From assembly GCF_016107395.1 (NCBI RefSeq), contig NZ_JAAIKO010000030.1, positions 38,153 through 102,152 on the forward strand: DNA of 64,000 nucleotides, written 5' to 3'. The DNA is from Streptomyces fildesensis. Lineage in GTDB: Bacteria > Actinomycetota > Actinomycetes > Streptomycetales > Streptomycetaceae. The stretch's first letter is position 1; every line of letters begins with the position of its first letter. The position numbers were made by a program, and so were the translations under genes. Shown piece after piece: positions 49,054 through 57,949 of the stretch. The notes under the pieces were generated by a model. It was not told the origin of the DNA, made no database searches, and saw only the letters and a program-made list of their open reading frames with translations.

Positions 49054-50336
49054 GCGTCCGCCCTCTTCGGTCCCTCCGGGGGAGCGGCCTCCGCACCCTC
49101 CTGCTCCAGCCGCGTCTGCTGCCTGCGCAGCTCCTCCAGCTCGTGCCGGTGCTCGATGGCGGTGAGCCGGTCGGCCTCCAGCATCTCGTGGACGGAGTTC
49201 ATCAGCGTCTCCATGTCCACGACGCCGATGAACTCGCCGCGCCGGCCGGTCACCGCGACCCGGCCGCCGCTGTCGGTGAGCACCGCCTCCAGCGCGTCGC
49301 GCAGCGTCGCGTCCCGCGTCACCGTGTCGTGCACGAGGGTGCCGGCCCGCGCCAGGGACCCCTTGGCGCGCATCAGGTCGCCGCGCCGCAGCCACTTGTA
49401 CGGGCGGCCGCGCTTGTCCAGCAGCAGCAGTTCGTTGGTGGTGGCGTCACGCAGCCGGTCGAAGATGGCCTGCAGCGGGTCGTCGACCGTCACGGTGGGG
49501 AACTCCGCGATTCCCACGTCCCGCACCCGGGTGAGGTTCAGCCGCTTGAGGGCCGCGCCCGCGCCGACGAAGCCGGAGACGAAGTCGTCCGTCGGGTTGG
49601 TGAGGATCGCCTCGGGGGTGTCGAACTGGGCGATGTGCGAGTGCTCGCGCAGCACCGCGATGCGGTCGCCGAGCTTGATGGCCTCGTCGAAGTCATGGGT
49701 GACGAAGACGATCGTCTTGTGCAGTTCGTGCTGCAGCCGGATCAGTTCGTCCTGCAGATGGTCGCGGGTGATCGGGTCGACGGCGCCGAACGGCTCGTCC
49801 ATCAGCAGCACCGGCGGATCGGCCGCCAGGGCGCGCGCGACCCCGACCCGCTGCTGCTGCCCGCCGGACAGCTGGCGCGGGTAGCGGCCGTGGAACTCGC
49901 GCGGGTCCAGCCCCACCAGGTCGAGCATCTCCTCGACGCGGTCCTTCACCCGGGACTTCGACCAGCCCACCATCTTGGGGACCAGCGCCACGTTCTCGGC
50001 GACCGTCATGTGCGGGAAGAGCCCGGAGGACTGGATCGCGTAGCCGATCTTGCGGCGCAGTTTGACCGGGTCCATGTCGGTGACGTCCTCGTCGCCGATC
50101 CGGATCCGCCCCGAGGTCGGCTCGATCAGCCGGTTGATCATCTTCAGGGTGGTCGACTTGCCGCAGCCGGACGGGCCGACGAACACGACGGTCTCGCCCG
50201 CCTTGATCTCCATGCTGACGCTGTCCACCGCCGGTTCGGCGCTGCCGGGATAGCGCTTGGTCAGGTTCTCCAGCTGGATGGTGGCACCAGCCACCGAGGC
50301 GCCGGACGCCGGTGACCGATCGGACGGTTCAGACAC
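49050..50336 (-). CDS. Osmoprotectant ABC transporter ATP-binding protein with CBS domains (OpuA/ProV-like)
   Basis: A 428-residue ABC ATPase. Walker A GPSGCGKST is near residue 55, signature LSGGQQQRVGVARAL, Walker B LLMDEPFGAVDP and switch VTHDFDEA. After about residue 270 a pair of CBS-like regions (DDPLQAIFDRLRDA, RDATLRDALEAVLTDSGGRVAVTGRRGEFIGVVDMETL) provides regulation by ionic strength or nucleotides, as in OpuA. A Glu/Arg-rich C-terminal helix follows. GTG 50334-50336 overlaps the upstream permease by 8 bp. Confidence 0.95.
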   Translation of the reverse strand: MSEPSDRSPASGASVAGATIQLENLTKRYPGSAEPAVDSVSMEIKAGETVVFVGPSGCGKSTTLKMINRLIEPTSGRIRIGDEDVTDMDPVKLRRKIGYAIQSSGLFPHMTVAENVALVPKMVGWSKSRVKDRVEEMLDLVGLDPREFHGRYPRQLSGGQQQRVGVARALAADPPVLLMDEPFGAVDPITRDHLQDELIRLQHELHKTIVFVTHDFDEAIKLGDRIAVLREHSHIAQFDTPEAILTNPTDDFVSGFVGAGAALKRLNLTRVRDVGIAEFPTVTVDDPLQAIFDRLRDATTNELLLLDKRGRPYKWLRRGDLMRAKGSLARAGTLVHDTVTRDATLRDALEAVLTDSGGRVAVTGRRGEFIGVVDMETLMNSVHEMLEADRLTAIEHRHELEELRRQQTRLEQEGAEAAPPEGPKRADA

Positions 50337-50976
50337 GGATCCCCCTCGGGATGGTCATACGGCCCACGACGATGTACGCGGCGTCGAAGAGCAGCGCCAG
50401 GACGACGATGCCGAGCGTGCCGGCGAGCACCTGGTTGAGGGCGTTGGCACTGCCCAGTGACGCGATACCGCGGAAGATCTCGTTGCCGAGCCCGGGGCCG
50501 GACGCGTACGCGGCGATCGCCGCGATGCCCATCAGCATCTGCGTGGAGACGCGGATGCCGGTCAGGATCGGCGGCCAGGCCAGCGGCAGTTCCACCTTGG
50601 CCAGCCGGGCGAAGCGCGACATCCCGATGCCCTTGGCCGCGTCCACCAGTGTGGGGTCGACGCCGCGCAGCCCGACGATGGCGTTGCGCACGATCGGCAG
50701 CAGCCCGTACAGCGTCAGCGCGGTGACGGTCGGCGGGACGCCGAGGCCCAGCACCGGGATCAGCAGACCGATCAATGCCAGCGACGGGATGGTGAGGATG
50801 GTCGAGGTCGCGGTGACGGCCAGATTGCCCGCCCACTCGCTGCGGTACGTCAGGACGCCGAGCACGACGCCGATGACGGTGGCCAGCACCATGCACTGGA
50901 AGACGGCGCTGGCGTGCTGGAACGCGTCGGTCAGCAACTGCTGGTGCCGGTTGCCGAGGTAGCTCCAGAAACTCAC
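50329..50976 (-). CDS. Osmoprotectant ABC transporter permease (OpuBB-like)
   Basis: A 215-residue permease with about five helices and the conserved cytoplasmic loop RGVDPTLVDAAKGIGMSRFARLAKVELPLAWPPILTGIR. It is the first gene of the four-gene operon permease-ATPase-permease-binding protein. GTG 50974-50976 has GAGGGAG upstream. Typical length of short OpuB-type permeases. Confidence 0.94.
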   Translation of the reverse strand: MSFWSYLGNRHQQLLTDAFQHASAVFQCMVLATVIGVVLGVLTYRSEWAGNLAVTATSTILTIPSLALIGLLIPVLGLGVPPTVTALTLYGLLPIVRNAIVGLRGVDPTLVDAAKGIGMSRFARLAKVELPLAWPPILTGIRVSTQMLMGIAAIAAYASGPGLGNEIFRGIASLGSANALNQVLAGTLGIVVLALLFDAAYIVVGRMTIPRGIRV

Positions 50977-51041
50977 CGTCCGGCTCCCTCCTGCTCGTAC
51001 CGCGGGGTTCCGCCCGTCCCGTCACCTCACGGGCGGTCACG

Positions 51042-51515
51042 TCACGGGCGGTCCTCCGCTGCCTGTTCGATCAGCGGGATGATCCGGAGTGGCACCGGAT
51101 TTTCCATGACGATCGCCGTGGAGGCCCGCATGATGCCATCAAAGCCCACAACCCGGTCGATCACCCGTTGAAGATCCGCGTTCGAACGGGCCACCAGCCG
51201 GCAGAGCATGTCGCCCTGGCCGGTCGTGGTGTGCAGCTCCAGCACCTCGGGCACGCCCGCCAAGTGGGCGCGGACGTCCACGCCTTGGCCCTGCTTGATC
51301 TCCAGCGTCGCGAAAGCCGTCACCGGATAGCCGAGCGCGGCCGGATCCACCTGCGGCCCGAACCCCCGGATCACCCCATTGGCCCGCAGCCGGTCCAGCC
51401 GGGCCTGCGCCGTCCCGCGGGCCACACCCAGCCGCCTGGACGCCTCCAGCATCCCGATTCTCGGCTCATCGGCGAGCAGCTTGATCAGCTGCCCGTCCAG
51501 CACATCGATCCCCAT
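51042..51515 (-). CDS. Lrp/AsnC-family transcriptional regulator
   Basis: A 157-residue regulator. The N-terminal helix-turn-helix (DVLDGQLIKLLADEPRIGMLEASRRLGVARGTAQARLDRL) is followed by the ligand-binding RAM/AsnC domain with the HTTTGQGDMLCRLVARS stretch. GGAGGCGG precedes the ATG at good spacing. It is divergent from hppD, with two near-identical 12-bp direct repeats in the 123-bp gap; control of tyrosine breakdown by this protein, with an aromatic amino acid as effector, is the natural inference. Confidence 0.94.
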   Translation of the reverse strand: MGIDVLDGQLIKLLADEPRIGMLEASRRLGVARGTAQARLDRLRANGVIRGFGPQVDPAALGYPVTAFATLEIKQGQGVDVRAHLAGVPEVLELHTTTGQGDMLCRLVARSNADLQRVIDRVVGFDGIMRASTAIVMENPVPLRIIPLIEQAAEDRP

Positions 51516-51546
51516 GACTACCGCCTCCGATGGTCAGACTGCACAG

Positions 51547-51591
51547 ATTGACCCGTGATTCCGGCGCTTCACTGTGCTCATTGTCCAGTGA
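51547..51591. promoter_or_regulatory. Direct repeats in the AsnC-hppD gap
   Basis: ATTGACCCGTGA (51547-51558) and ATTGTCCAGTGA (51580-51591) match at ten of twelve bases and start 33 bp apart, about three helical turns. Repeated half-sites on one helix face are typical of Lrp/AsnC binding. Confidence 0.55.
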
Positions 51592-51638
51592 AATCGGCAA
51601 CTATTGCGCACTCTGGTCCGCAGGGCGACGCTTTTGAC

Positions 51639-52784
51639 ATGACTGAGACGACTGAGACGCAGCAGACCGCCGAAGCCCAGCAGAAGGACCTGTTCCCGGT
51701 GAAGGGCATGGACGCCGTCGTCTTCGCCGTGGGCAACGCCAAGCAGGCCGCGCACTACTACTCGACCGCCTTCGGGATGAAGCGCGTCGCCTACTCCGGC
51801 CCGGAGAACGGCAGCCGCGAGACCGCGTCGTACGTGCTGGAGTCCGGCGGCGCCCGCTTCGTCTTCACCTCGGTCGTCAGGACCGCCAGCGAGCGCGGCA
51901 AGTTCCTCGAGGCGCATGTCGCCGAGCACGGCGACGGTGTCATCGACCTCGCCATCGAGGTACCGGACGCCCGCGCCGCCTACGCCTACGCCGTCGAGCA
52001 TGGCGCCACAGGGCTGGAGGAGCCGCACGAGCTGACGGACGAGCACGGCACCGTCGTCCTCGCCGCGATCGCCACGTACGGCCAGACCCGCCACACCCTC
52101 GTCGACCGTTCCGGCTACACCGGCCCGTACCTGCCGGGCTACGCAGCCGCCGACCCGATCGTCGAACCGGGTACCCGCCGCTTCCAGGCGATCGACCACT
52201 GCGTCGGCAACGTCGAGCTCGGCAAGATGAACGAGTGGGTGGCGTTCTACAACCGCGTCATGGGCTTCACCAACATGAAGGAGTTCGTGGGCGACGACAT
52301 CGCCACCGAGTACTCCGCGCTCATGTCCAAGGTCGTCGCCGACGGCACCCGCAAGGTGAAGTTCCCGCTCAACGAGCCGGCCATCGCCAAGAAGAAGTCC
52401 CAGATCGACGAGTACCTGGAGTTCTACGGCGGCCCCGGCGTCCAGCACATCGCCCTCGCCACCAACGACATCGTCGCGACCGTGCGGGCCATGCGCGCCG
52501 CCGGTGTCGAGTTCCTCAACACCCCGGACTCGTACTACGACACCCTCGGCGAGTGGGCCGGCGAGACCCGCGTCCCCGTCGAGACCCTCCGCGAGCTGAA
52601 GATCCTGGTCGACCGCGACGAGGACGGCTACCTGCTGCAGATCTTCACCAAGCCGGTCCAGGACCGGCCGACCGTCTTCTTCGAGATGATCGAGCGGCAC
52701 GGCTCCATGGGCTTCGGCAAGGGCAACTTCAAGGCCCTCTTCGAGGCGATCGAGCGCGAGCAGGAGCTGCGCGGCAACCTCTGA
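51639..52784 (+). CDS. hppD: 4-hydroxyphenylpyruvate dioxygenase
   Basis: A 381-residue Fe(II) dioxygenase that converts 4-hydroxyphenylpyruvate to homogentisate in tyrosine breakdown; homogentisate also feeds ochronotic pigment. Two vicinal-oxygen-chelate domains are present. Iron ligands are visible: His in AIDHCVGNVELG, His in GVQHIALATNDI and Glu in FFEMIERHG. The C-terminal GSMGFGKGNFKALFEAIEREQ gate helix is complete. ATG 51639 gives the standard 381 length. A Lrp/AsnC regulator is divergent upstream. Confidence 0.97.
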   Translation: MTETTETQQTAEAQQKDLFPVKGMDAVVFAVGNAKQAAHYYSTAFGMKRVAYSGPENGSRETASYVLESGGARFVFTSVVRTASERGKFLEAHVAEHGDGVIDLAIEVPDARAAYAYAVEHGATGLEEPHELTDEHGTVVLAAIATYGQTRHTLVDRSGYTGPYLPGYAAADPIVEPGTRRFQAIDHCVGNVELGKMNEWVAFYNRVMGFTNMKEFVGDDIATEYSALMSKVVADGTRKVKFPLNEPAIAKKKSQIDEYLEFYGGPGVQHIALATNDIVATVRAMRAAGVEFLNTPDSYYDTLGEWAGETRVPVETLRELKILVDRDEDGYLLQIFTKPVQDRPTVFFEMIERHGSMGFGKGNFKALFEAIEREQELRGNL

Positions 52785-52849
52785 GCGATACGGGTACGCC
52801 GACGGGCCGTGCCGGGGCGGCAGAGCTTCCCCGGCCACGGCCCGGGTGC

Positions 52850-52855
52850 CAGTCT
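52850..52855 (+). promoter_or_regulatory. Candidate -10 element CAGTCT of the FAD oxidase gene
   Basis: CAGTCT is followed by GGAACC and then the ATG at 52862. The run is nearly the same as the TAGTCT-GGACCC-GTG of prfB, but its first base departs from the TANNNT rule. No Shine-Dalgarno is visible apart from the weak GGAA. Confidence 0.35.
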
Positions 52856-52861
52856 GGAACC

Positions 52862-54229
52862 ATGCGCGAACTGATCGAACGACTGCACGAGGGACTGCCG
52901 GCGGAGGCGGTCCTCACGGACCGGGACGTCACCGCCTCGTACGCCCATGACATGGCGAGCTTCTCCGAGGCGGGCACTCCGGCGGTGGTGGTGCTGCCCC
53001 GCACCGTCGAGCAGGTGCAGCACGTGATGCGCACCGCGACCGCGCTGCGGGTGCCTGTGGTCCCGCAGGGCGCGCGCACCGGTCTGTCGGGTGCGGCGAA
53101 CGCGTCGGACGGCTGCATCGTGCTGTCGCTGGTCAAGATGGACCGGATCCTGGAGATCGACCCGGTCGACCGGGTCGCCGTCGTGGAACCCGGTGTCGTC
53201 AACGCCGTGCTGTCGCGCGCGGTCGCCGAGCAGGGCCTGTACTACCCGCCCGATCCGTCGAGCTGGGAGCAGTGCACCATCGGCGGCAACATCGGCACCG
53301 GAGCCGGCGGGCTGTGCTGTGTGAAGTACGGCGTCACCGCCGAGTACGTGCTGGGACTGGAGGTCGTGCTCGCCGACGGCCGTCTGCTGAACACCGGCCG
53401 CCGCACCGCCAAGGGCGTCGCGGGCTACGACCTGACCCGGCTCTTCGTCGGCGCCGAGGGCACGCTGGGCATCGTCGTGCGGGCGGTGCTCGCGCTGCGG
53501 CCCGCCCCGCCGCGGCAGCTCGTCCTCGCGGCGGAATTCCCGTCCGCGGCGGCAGCGTGCGCCGCGGTCTGCGAGATCATGGCCCGCGGCCACGCCCCCT
53601 CGCTGCTGGAACTGATGGACACCACCACCATCCGGGCGGTCAACGACCTGGCCCACATGGGGCTGCCGGAGACCACCGAAGCGCTGCTGCTGGCCGCGTT
53701 CGACACTCCCGATCCCGCCGCGGACCTCGCGGCGGTCGGTGAGCTCTGCACGGCCGCCGGCGCCACGCAGGTCGTCCCGGCGGAGGACGCCGCCGAGTCC
53801 GAGCTGCTGCTGCAGGCCCGCCGGATGGCCCTCGTCGCCCTGGAACGGGTCGGCACGGCGACGATGATCGACGACGTGTGCGTGCCGCGCACCAAGCTCG
53901 CACCGATGATCGAGGGCGTCGCCGCCATCGCACAGAAGTACGAGCTGACCATCGGCCTGTGCGCGCACGCGGGCGACGGCAACACCCACCCCATCGTCTG
54001 CTTCGACGGAGCGGACGAGGACGAATCGGCGCGCGCCCGTGAGTCCTTCGACGAGATCATGGCGCTGGGCCTGGCCCTCGGCGGGACGATCACCGGCGAG
54101 CACGGTGTCGGCCTGCTGAAGAAGGACTGGCTGGCCCGGGAACTCGGCCCGGTGGGCGTGGAGTTGCAGCGCGGCGTACGACAGGTCTTCGACCCGCTCG
54201 GCCTGCTCAACCCGGGCAAGCTCTTCTGA
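52862..54229 (+). CDS. FAD-linked oxidase (GlcD/D-lactate dehydrogenase type)
   Basis: A 455-residue flavoprotein of the vanillyl-alcohol-oxidase fold. The FAD-binding part has VPVVPQGARTGLSGAANASDGCIVLS, PPDPSSWEQCTIGGNIGTGAGGLCCVKYGVT and VGAEGTLGIV; the C-terminal domain has CAHAGDGNTHP with metal-binding His residues and GEHGVGLLK at the active site. It probably oxidises a 2-hydroxy acid such as glycolate or D-lactate; which one is not readable. It lies 77 bp after hppD on the same strand. The iron-sulfur partner (GlcF) is not in the window. Confidence 0.92.
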   Translation: MRELIERLHEGLPAEAVLTDRDVTASYAHDMASFSEAGTPAVVVLPRTVEQVQHVMRTATALRVPVVPQGARTGLSGAANASDGCIVLSLVKMDRILEIDPVDRVAVVEPGVVNAVLSRAVAEQGLYYPPDPSSWEQCTIGGNIGTGAGGLCCVKYGVTAEYVLGLEVVLADGRLLNTGRRTAKGVAGYDLTRLFVGAEGTLGIVVRAVLALRPAPPRQLVLAAEFPSAAAACAAVCEIMARGHAPSLLELMDTTTIRAVNDLAHMGLPETTEALLLAAFDTPDPAADLAAVGELCTAAGATQVVPAEDAAESELLLQARRMALVALERVGTATMIDDVCVPRTKLAPMIEGVAAIAQKYELTIGLCAHAGDGNTHPIVCFDGADEDESARARESFDEIMALGLALGGTITGEHGVGLLKKDWLARELGPVGVELQRGVRQVFDPLGLLNPGKLF

Positions 54230-54251
54230 ACCCCCGCGTTCCCCCGCGCCC

Positions 54252-54725
54252 TCACCCCTCGGGCGACTCGTCCGTCACCGTCCATGGATCGCGCAGCCAC
54301 AACTCGTCCCGGGTCGTCGGGGCCAGCAGCTCGTTCAGCCCGTCGTCCATGCCGAGCTGCTCGTGCTCGGTCCCCGGCGGCACGGCGCGCAGGGTGCGCT
54401 CCAGCCAGGACGCCACCGGCGAGGACGGCGCCTCCAGCAGCGCGTTGCCGTCCGGGGAGCTCAGCGCCATACAGATCACGCTGCGCCCGTTGACCTTCGT
54501 CGGCCAGATGCGCACGTCCCCGTGCCCGCACGGCCGGAACACCCCTTCCACCAGCAGTTCGCGGGCGAACGTCCAGTTCACCGGGGCGTCCGAGCCCACA
54601 TGGAAGGTGATGTGCACAGCAAAGGGATCATCTGTGCGATAGGCCAGCCGGGCCGGTACCGGAATGCTGCGCTCCGGCGACAGCACCAGGTTCAGTTCCA
54701 GTTCGCGTTCCACCACGGTCTGCAT
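54252..54725 (-). CDS. ssgG: SsgA-family sporulation protein SsgG
   Basis: A 157-residue member of the SALP family found only in morphologically complex actinobacteria, with the family core LVLSPERSIPVPARLAYRTDDPFAVHITFHV and WTFARELLVEGVFRPCGHGDVRIWPTKV. These proteins guide septum placement and wall synthesis in sporulating aerial hyphae; SsgG in S. coelicolor is, as I recall, needed for correct septum spacing and lies in this same gene neighbourhood, which is why that symbol is given. ATG 54723-54725 has AGGAAAGGA upstream. The C-terminus is somewhat longer than SsgB. Family certain, paralogue assignment by context. Confidence 0.88.
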   Translation of the reverse strand: MQTVVERELELNLVLSPERSIPVPARLAYRTDDPFAVHITFHVGSDAPVNWTFARELLVEGVFRPCGHGDVRIWPTKVNGRSVICMALSSPDGNALLEAPSSPVASWLERTLRAVPPGTEHEQLGMDDGLNELLAPTTRDELWLRDPWTVTDESPEG

Positions 54726-54993
54726 CAGGTCGTCGTCCTTTCCTTGGCGGGCGGCCCCTTGCGGTGTTGCGCAGCGGGTGCTGCGCGGGGCCCGCACCAG
54801 GAGAGAGCGCATACAACCCCAACCATTACGCGACTTCTCCGAATCGCGGTGAAAATTACGGAAGGCCCCGCGCGGGTCCCTCCCACCCGGTAAGGGTGTG
54901 TGGTGTGCGGTACCGCGGACCCGGCGGGTCCGCCTGTCTGGTAGATGTGGTCATTGCACTCCCCTGGCCGAATAGATACGGACCTCACGAACC

Positions 54994-56394
54994 ATGAGCT
55001 CACCCTCCACTGGCTCCTCCGGTTCCTCCGGTTCCCCCGTTCCGGGGTACTACCCGGATCCGTCGATCCCGGGCTACATCCGGTACTGGAACGGAGCCGC
55101 CTGGGTGCCGGGCACCAGCCGTCCCGCACCGCGGCCCGGCGAGGAGCTCGCCCCGCCGCCGGGGCAGGACGCCGGCGGCCGGGGAACGCCCGGCCCGCCG
55201 GCCCCCGCGCCGGCCTCCGGCGGCGGTACGGGCATGCCCGCCGTCGAGGAGTCGGGCGTCATGTTCTTCGACGAGGACCCGGTGCGGACCGCGGAACCGG
55301 CGGCGTCCGACGGGCGTGGCGCGGCCGCCGCCCCCGTCTGGTCGGCGACGCCGGCCGTCGAGCCGCCCCGCACCACCTGGGGCGCCGCGGAGCCGCAACC
55401 GCGTCCCGAGCGGGCTGCCCCGGACGCCAACCTGCCCGCCACGCGCGGCGCGTCGGTCGGCACTCCTGCGACCGGCACTCCGGCCACCGGTACCCCCGCC
55501 GCCGGGACCCCGTGGGGCACCCCGCCGCGGCAGCCGCAGCCGCAGCCGCAGACACCGGAACATCCGCATCCGCATCCGCAGCCGCAGCCGCAGCCGCACA
55601 TGCCGCGACAGTCGCAACAGCCGCAGACCCCGCAGCAGTCGCAGCCCGCCGCGGGCGAGGGCACGGACGGGCGGCGCGCCGGTTCCGCGCCCCTCGCCCA
55701 GGCCGCGCCCGCGCCCTGGGCGCAGCAGGTGCACGAACTCGCCCGGCAGGGCCCCGGCGGGGCGGGTCCCGGCGCGGGTCCCGGTGCCGGGACGGGCGGT
55801 GGCACGGCCGGCGGCGTCGTCGCCGTGCCGGGCCAGCAGGGTGAGCCGGCGGGTGTGGTGCCGTGGCGGCCGCCGGTGAACGACCCGTTCGCGTCGATGG
55901 TGCAGGAGCAGGGCCGCCCGGCCGGGCTCGGCCGGCGCCTCGCCGCCCGGCTGCTCGACACGATCGTCGTCCTCGCGGTCACCGGTGTGGCGGCGGTACC
56001 GCTCGGCACGGCCGCCTACCGCCACCTCAAGGACAAGGTGGACGAGGCGCGGCAGACCGGTGAGACCGTCACGGTCTGGCTGATCGACGGCACCACCGGC
56101 GTCCAGCTGGCCATCGTGCTCGGCGTCGCCCTCGTCGCCGGGCTGCTGTACGAGGTGCTGCCCACCGCCAAGTGGGGCCGGACGCTGGGCAAGAAGCTGT
56201 TCGGGCTGCGGGTGGTCGACATCGAGTCGCAGCTCGCCCCCGGCTTCGGACCCTCGCTGCGCCGCTGGCTGACGCACACCGTCCTCGACGCGCTCGTCGT
56301 CGGCGTCGTCGGCCTGGTGTGGTGCATGGTCGACCGCCCCTGGCGGCAGTGCTGGCACGACAAGGCGGCCCGTACGTTCGTCGCCCGGCAGTAG
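54994..56394 (+). CDS. RDD-family membrane protein with DUF2510 and low-complexity linker
   Basis: A 466-residue protein. The N-terminus carries a DUF2510 motif (PGYYPDPSIPGYIRYWNGAAW), then a long Pro/Gln/Ala-rich disordered region with runs such as HPHPHPQPQPQPH (about 185-205). The C-terminal about 160 residues form an RDD domain with three helices and the diagnostic RLAARLLDTIVVL and KLFGLRVVD. RDD proteins are of mostly unknown function, some proposed as Na+/H+ antiporters. No Shine-Dalgarno is seen before ATG 54994, and TACGGA lies 12 bases upstream. A second RDD gene follows after 85 bp. Confidence 0.9.
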   Translation: MSSPSTGSSGSSGSPVPGYYPDPSIPGYIRYWNGAAWVPGTSRPAPRPGEELAPPPGQDAGGRGTPGPPAPAPASGGGTGMPAVEESGVMFFDEDPVRTAEPAASDGRGAAAAPVWSATPAVEPPRTTWGAAEPQPRPERAAPDANLPATRGASVGTPATGTPATGTPAAGTPWGTPPRQPQPQPQTPEHPHPHPQPQPQPHMPRQSQQPQTPQQSQPAAGEGTDGRRAGSAPLAQAAPAPWAQQVHELARQGPGGAGPGAGPGAGTGGGTAGGVVAVPGQQGEPAGVVPWRPPVNDPFASMVQEQGRPAGLGRRLAARLLDTIVVLAVTGVAAVPLGTAAYRHLKDKVDEARQTGETVTVWLIDGTTGVQLAIVLGVALVAGLLYEVLPTAKWGRTLGKKLFGLRVVDIESQLAPGFGPSLRRWLTHTVLDALVVGVVGLVWCMVDRPWRQCWHDKAARTFVARQ

Positions 56395-56479
56395 CGGGCG
56401 GCGCTGACGGTCCGTTCGGGGTACCCCGAACGGATCTTGCCGGAAGGCGCGTCCGCTTCCTACGGGTTTCACTCGGTTC

Positions 56480-57214
56480 ATGAGTACCGACCAGCCGTCG
56501 CCCGGATCTCCTGACGATCCTTTCGCCAAGCCCCCCCAGGACAGTGGCCCCGGTACGCCCGGCGGCTCGCCCTACGGTCAGCAGCCGCCTTCCTACCCGC
56601 CGCCGCAGGACGGGGGCGGCAACGACCCGTACAGCGGCAACCCGTACGGCAATCCGCCGCCCGGTGGTCCCCCGCCCGGCGGCGGCGCACCGCCGCCCTA
56701 CGGCGGCGACCCCTACGGCGGCGACCCCTACGGCGGCGACCCCTACGGCGGTGGCACGCCCGACCCACTGGCCGGCATGCCGCCGCTCGGCGACGTCGGC
56801 AAGCGGCTGCTCGCGAGGATCATCGACTTCATCCTCATCTCCATCCCGGTCGGCCTGCTCGACTGGGCCTTCGGCACCTTCCAGACCGACACGGACGACA
56901 TCAACTACGGCCGGTCGCTGCTGGGGTCCTGTGTGGCCGCGGTCCTCTACATCGGCTACGAGTGGTGGATGACCAGGGCGACCGGCCAGACCCTGGGCAA
57001 GAAGTGGCTGGGCGTGCGCATCGCCATGCTGGACAACGGCACCGTCCCCACGTCGTCGGCCGCGCTGATCCGCGCCTGTGTGTTCTGGCTGCCGACACTG
57101 TTCTGCTGCCCGTGCCTGTGGATCGTGCTCATCGGGATCCTGCTGCTGCTCGACAAGCCGTACCGCCAGGGTCTGCACGACAAGGCGGCGAAAACCGTCG
57201 TCGTCACCGCGTGA
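56480..57214 (+). CDS. RDD-family membrane protein with Pro/Gly/Tyr-rich N-terminus
   Basis: A 244-residue protein. The first about 100 residues are Pro/Gly/Tyr/Gln-rich with three exact YGGDP repeats. The RDD domain then has VGKRLLARIIDFILISIPVG, a second helix pair and GKKWLGVRIAML, ending in DKPYRQGLHDKAAKTVVV. It belongs to the same family as the upstream gene and may form a complex with it; that is inference. Function unknown. Confidence 0.9.
   Translation: MSTDQPSPGSPDDPFAKPPQDSGPGTPGGSPYGQQPPSYPPPQDGGGNDPYSGNPYGNPPPGGPPPGGGAPPPYGGDPYGGDPYGGDPYGGGTPDPLAGMPPLGDVGKRLLARIIDFILISIPVGLLDWAFGTFQTDTDDINYGRSLLGSCVAAVLYIGYEWWMTRATGQTLGKKWLGVRIAMLDNGTVPTSSAALIRACVFWLPTLFCCPCLWIVLIGILLLLDKPYRQGLHDKAAKTVVVTA
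56699..56743 (+). repeat. Three exact 15-nt tandem repeats in the RDD gene
   Basis: TACGGCGGCGACCCC is repeated three times without change, encoding YGGDP each time. Identity at third positions points to recent slippage. Confidence 0.93.
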
Positions 57215-57276
57215 CGGTCCGCCCCGGCGGACCCGGCCGGCCCCGTCGTCGTACCGGTCCCGCCGTCAGCACACGA

Positions 57277-57310
57277 CGGCGGCCCCGGAGCAACCGCTCC
57301 GGGGCCGCCG
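57277..57310. terminator. Bidirectional hairpin terminator
   Basis: A perfect 14-bp stem (CGGCGGCCCCGGAG and complement) with loop CAACCG between the convergent RDD gene and the small membrane protein gene. Confidence 0.88.
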
Positions 57311-57318
57311 CCCGCCGC

Positions 57319-57609
57319 TCAACGCCGCAGCGAGTGCTCGCTGACGCGGGACTGGCCGGAACTGTGCACCCGTGGGCGGGGGACCGTCGCGGGCGCGGTA
57401 CGGAAGGTCGTACGGCCGCGGGCCTTGGCGCGGGCGGTCAGCGGGATCGTGGTCGTCACCGCGACCAGCACGCCGAGCAGCAGCCCGGCCGCCGCGATGA
57501 TGACGACGCTGGGTCCGGAATGAGCCTCGGACAGCAGCAGCATCGCAAGAGTGGACAGGACAACGGTCGCGGAACCGTATGCGAGTTGCGCGGGGGTAGG
57601 ACGCGGCAT
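57319..57609 (-). CDS. Small two-helix membrane protein
   Basis: A 96-residue protein with two hydrophobic segments (about 8-26, LAYGSATVVLSTLAMLLLS, and 32-55, GPSVVIIAAAGLLLGVLVAVT) and a basic Arg/Ser/Thr-rich C-terminal tail. GAGGACGGA lies before the ATG. I do not recognise a named family, but codon use is normal and it ends at a shared terminator, so it is probably real. Function unknown. Confidence 0.75.
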   Translation of the reverse strand: MPRPTPAQLAYGSATVVLSTLAMLLLSEAHSGPSVVIIAAAGLLLGVLVAVTTTIPLTARAKARGRTTFRTAPATVPRPRVHSSGQSRVSEHSLRR

Positions 57610-57949
57610 GGCGGGATCCGTCCTCGAATACGTCGGTTAAGTCGCAGTGTCGGAAGGGGCGGTGGACATCTTCATGCGTGGGCGCCGGCAACTGACTCTA
57701 CGGATCGGCATGCCCCATGGGAACGGTTGGTAAGCGTGACCTAACCCACGGTGGGGGAGCACAGGGGGGCGCACGGAATCTCGACCCGGTCCACCCGTCT
57801 CAACTGGCAGACGGTCCACCTGGGTTGATGTCCGTTATCCGGACCTAAAAAGCCGGTCAACGTACTGGTCTGCCATGAGCAAGTCAAGACCTGTCTTTTC
57901 TTCCGGCACTTGGATGCAATGGCATCTCCCAAGGGGAGGTCAAGACATC
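57610..57949. other. Divergent promoter region before the M6 protease
   Basis: A 340-bp gap that includes an AT-richer stretch at about 57835-57920. GTTGATG and GTCAACG elements near 57828 and 57857 are possible -35 boxes but no matching -10 is convincing. The GGGGAGG at 57933-57939 is the protease ribosome site. Confidence 0.5.
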
